DNA from: a virus | Virus record (IMG/VR): IMGVR_UViG_3300045539_000150 | Coordinates: 1 to 54,705 of that record | Reading direction: 5' to 3' (one strand) | Length of the DNA: 54,705 nucleotides | Shown here: piece after piece, positions 53,308 to 54,705 of the stretch | How the letters are laid out: each line of letters opens with the position of its first letter | Numbering within the stretch: position 1 is the first letter of the stretch | Program-made: the position numbers and the translations under genes | The notes under the pieces: generated by a model | Database searches by the model: none | Seen by the model: the letters and a program-made list of their open reading frames with translations, nothing else | What the model was told of the DNA's origin: nothing

Positions 53308-53353
53308 GTTTATTATATTATTAAATTTAGATTAGTTTATTATTATATTATCT

Positions 53354-53362
53354 TATTATATA
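53354..53362 (-). promoter_or_regulatory. TATATAATA motif ahead of the oxygenase operon
   Basis: This motif lies between the fibre terminator (53373-53394) and the oxygenase ATG (53307), on the minus strand (GATATATAATAAG). The 13-base context GATATATAATAAG is identical to that at 2136-2144. This is the best-placed candidate promoter in the window, because it directly follows a terminator. Confidence 0.35.
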
Positions 53363-53372
53363 TCACTAAAAA

Positions 53373-53394
53373 AGGGACCCTATAAAGAGTCCCT
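53373..53394 (-). terminator. Rho-independent terminator after the fibre operon
   Basis: AGGGAC/GTCCCT arms (53373-53378 and 53389-53394) with a 10-base loop, followed on the minus strand by TTTTTTAG. It lies 26 bases past the 53420-53788 stop and closes the fibre unit. Confidence 0.8.
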
Positions 53395-53419
53395 AATTAA
53401 TATAACTAAAATTTAGTTA

Positions 53420-53788
53420 TTATATTTCTGTAACAGGTGCAACTTCCAGTGTTACGTCTGGTTCAATTTCCCATGGAGCTTTAATACTAACATATTTTGA
53501 TAGTAATTTATCTTCAACACCTCGTATTAATCCAGGTTGTAATACGTTTGTATCAACCTTAGCTTCTAACCATTCCTTAACAATGTTTTGTGTTAAAGAT
53601 TCAAATGGATTGAATTGAGTATTCTCCGATAATTCAAAGTTATGAAAGCTTTCATAATCTGCAAATGTGTTGGAATCAATATCCAATGCTCTATATGCAT
53701 AATGTACACGTGTAACCACGTTTTCATGTCCATTTAGGGTAGGTGCCACTTTAATTTTTAAATTTGTAAATTCATATACAATATTCAT
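53420..53788 (-). CDS. Small fibre-companion protein (122 aa)
   Basis: 122 residues, mainly beta strands with a helical C-terminal third (LTQNIVKEWLEAKVD). It starts MNIVYEFTNLKIKVAPTLNG. Small proteins of this type often follow fibre genes in large phages and are annotated without function; fibre assembly or tail-fibre adaptor roles are plausible. It follows the S74 fibre gene by eight bases and ends at a terminator. Confidence 0.55.
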   Translation of the reverse strand: MNIVYEFTNLKIKVAPTLNGHENVVTRVHYAYRALDIDSNTFADYESFHNFELSENTQFNPFESLTQNIVKEWLEAKVDTNVLQPGLIRGVEDKLLSKYVSIKAPWEIEPDVTLEVAPVTEI

Positions 53789-53796
53789 ACCTTTAA

Positions 53797-54705
53797 TTAT
53801 TTATTTTTTAGTATTGAAATTTCTGATTTTAAATCATCAATCTGTAGTTGTTGTTCTTTTATACCTTCAATTAATAATGCAACTAGTTTTTCATATTTAA
53901 CGGCTTTGTATCCATTACTTCTAGTTTCAACTAACTGTGGAAGTACTTCTTCAATTTCTTGAGCAACTACTCCAATATCATTTCCGGTATAAATGATTTG
54001 CTTGTCATTCCAATCGAAAGAATATCCTCCAATTTTAGATATTTTTAATAAAGCATTTTCAATTGGTTTTATATTATCCTTTAATCTTCTATCTGACGAT
54101 GCGTATGCTACCATATCTCCATTGGCATATATGGTATCAGTATATGGGTTACAGTAAATACCACCAGTACCAAAAACACTATTACTAGATCCCCATAACA
54201 TTTGATATGTTGAGTTTGAATCATTGTTATAACCAATTCCAACTTGTGCAGAATAACTAGAGGTTGCGGCAGAGCCTGCTGAATCTGCATATGATACTTT
54301 TACTCCACTCGGATGGTTTGAAGTTATTGACCAATACGAACCGTTCCAGTTATTTTCTATATAATAATTAGAAGGGTAATTAGCTGCCCATAATCGCGTT
54401 GGGTTAGCAGCGTATGCTCCTTGGAATCCTATTTGACCCTGTAATCCTTGGAATCCTTGTGGTCCAGGTACTGTTGAGTTAGCTCCGGTGAATCCTTGTG
54501 GTCCAGGTACTGTTGAGTTAGCTCCGGTGAATCCTTGTGGTCCAGGTACTGTTGAGTTAGCTCCAGTGAAACCTTGATCTCCTTTGAAACCTTGATCTCC
54601 TTTGAAACCTTGATCTCCTTTGAAACCTTGGTCTCCTTTAATACCTTGGAAACCTGTAAATCCTTGGAAACCTATAAATCCTTGGAATCCTCTATCTCCT
54701 TGGAA
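53797..54705 (-). CDS. Collagen-like tail fibre with S74 chaperone domain, 5' end outside the window
   Basis: The frame is open from the window edge to TAA at 53797 (302 residues visible, N-terminus missing). The first ~95 visible residues are collagen-like Gly-X-Y (GFQGFIGFQG, GDQGFK repeats, and three GPQGFTGANSTVP units). A small head domain follows (about 96-200), then an S74 intramolecular chaperone from about 200: SSDRRLKDNI, YSFDWN, GNDIGVVAQEIEEVLP, KAVKYEKLVALLIEGIKEQQ. This domain trims itself off after helping the trimer fold. It ends in a coiled coil (DDLKSEISILKNK). The protein is a likely receptor-binding fibre. Confidence 0.88.
   Translation of the reverse strand, partial: FQGDRGFQGFIGFQGFTGFQGIKGDQGFKGDQGFKGDQGFKGDQGFTGANSTVPGPQGFTGANSTVPGPQGFTGANSTVPGPQGFQGLQGQIGFQGAYAANPTRLWAANYPSNYYIENNWNGSYWSITSNHPSGVKVSYADSAGSAATSSYSAQVGIGYNNDSNSTYQMLWGSSNSVFGTGGIYCNPYTDTIYANGDMVAYASSDRRLKDNIKPIENALLKISKIGGYSFDWNDKQIIYTGNDIGVVAQEIEEVLPQLVETRSNGYKAVKYEKLVALLIEGIKEQQLQIDDLKSEISILKNK
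54454..54570 (-). repeat. Three tandem 39-bp repeats in the collagen-like fibre
   Basis: Three near-identical 39-base units (54454-54492, 54493-54531, 54532-54570) encode GPQGFTGANSTVP. The third has small base changes. Thirteen residues per unit is not a multiple of three, so each unit interrupts the Gly-X-Y register. Just upstream in the gene are 18-base units encoding GDQGFK (about four). These are good substrates for slippage and copy-number change. Confidence 0.85.

Noticed and set aside
54454-54570. Regular repeats considered as a CRISPR-like array
   Set aside because: The repeats are tandem without spacers, in frame, and encode a collagen-like protein.

Overview
This window is a piece of an AT-rich genome of a large tailed phage with a contractile tail (a T4-superfamily myovirus). 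It probably infects a member of the Bacteroidota, perhaps a marine or freshwater flavobacterium. The T4-like assignment rests on a gp32-type ssDNA-binding protein, a zinc-ribbon/TOPRIM primase, dCMP deaminase, PhoH, and a baseplate set recognisable as gp53, gp27/gpD, gp5 (OB fold), gp25 and gp6/J, plus collagen-like tail fibres. The host inference rests on start-codon leaders that are A/T-rich with no Shine-Dalgarno motif, a phage bS21 and a phage S1-like protein, and a LETM1-like protein. The host is an inference, not something the sequence proves. I see 55 genes: 53 complete, one cut at each window edge, and all on the minus strand. No convincing gene lies on the plus strand, no tRNA was seen, and no gene-free stretch exceeds about 160 bases.

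Layout in the direction of transcription (high to low coordinates). (1) 54705-53373: a collagen-like fibre with an S74 chaperone domain and a small companion gene, closed by a terminator. (2) 53307-48426: a 2OG-Fe(II) oxygenase-like protein, a tandem glycosyltransferase, two small proteins, a DEDD exonuclease and a second glycosyltransferase, closed by a terminator inside an 83-bp repeated element. (3) 48372-44558: a nucleic-acid and translation module with three small proteins sharing an EEYEKC motif, a 45-aa ORF, DnaJ-like, bS21, PhoH, RNase HII and a membrane protein, closed by the second copy of the element. (4) 44504-42391: UV-damage endonuclease UVDE, a LETM1-like protein and an acidic possible capsid-internal protein, closed by a terminator abutting the dCMP deaminase start. 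(5) 42383-29715: dCMP deaminase, several unknown proteins, the baseplate hub genes (gp53, gpD/gp27, tail-tube-like, gp5 OB), a 644-aa unknown and a four-domain S1 protein, closed by a terminator and a partial third copy of the element. (6) 29642-884: an amidoligase/pentapeptide fusion, a neck-like protein, gp25, gp6, very large baseplate/tail proteins, two collar-domain fibres, a spanin-like protein, a tail-tube-fold protein, a RuvC-like resolvase and gp32, closed by a terminator. (7) 864-1: primase, running off the window.

The most interesting theme is translation control. The window holds a 59-residue bS21 homologue at 46710-46889, embedded in an operon by a 10-base overlap, and separately a 396-residue S1-like protein. 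In Bacteroidota, bS21 helps to hide the anti-Shine-Dalgarno tail and initiation depends on AT-rich leaders. A phage carrying both S21 and S1 could re-programme host ribosomes towards its own leaders. Other points worth attention are the EEYEKC small-protein family clustered around bS21, the amidoligase-pentapeptide fusion between S1 and the baseplate genes, hairpins placed on start codons (RNase HII, dCMP deaminase and two structural genes), and a gp32 that has lost the zinc ligands of the T4 protein.
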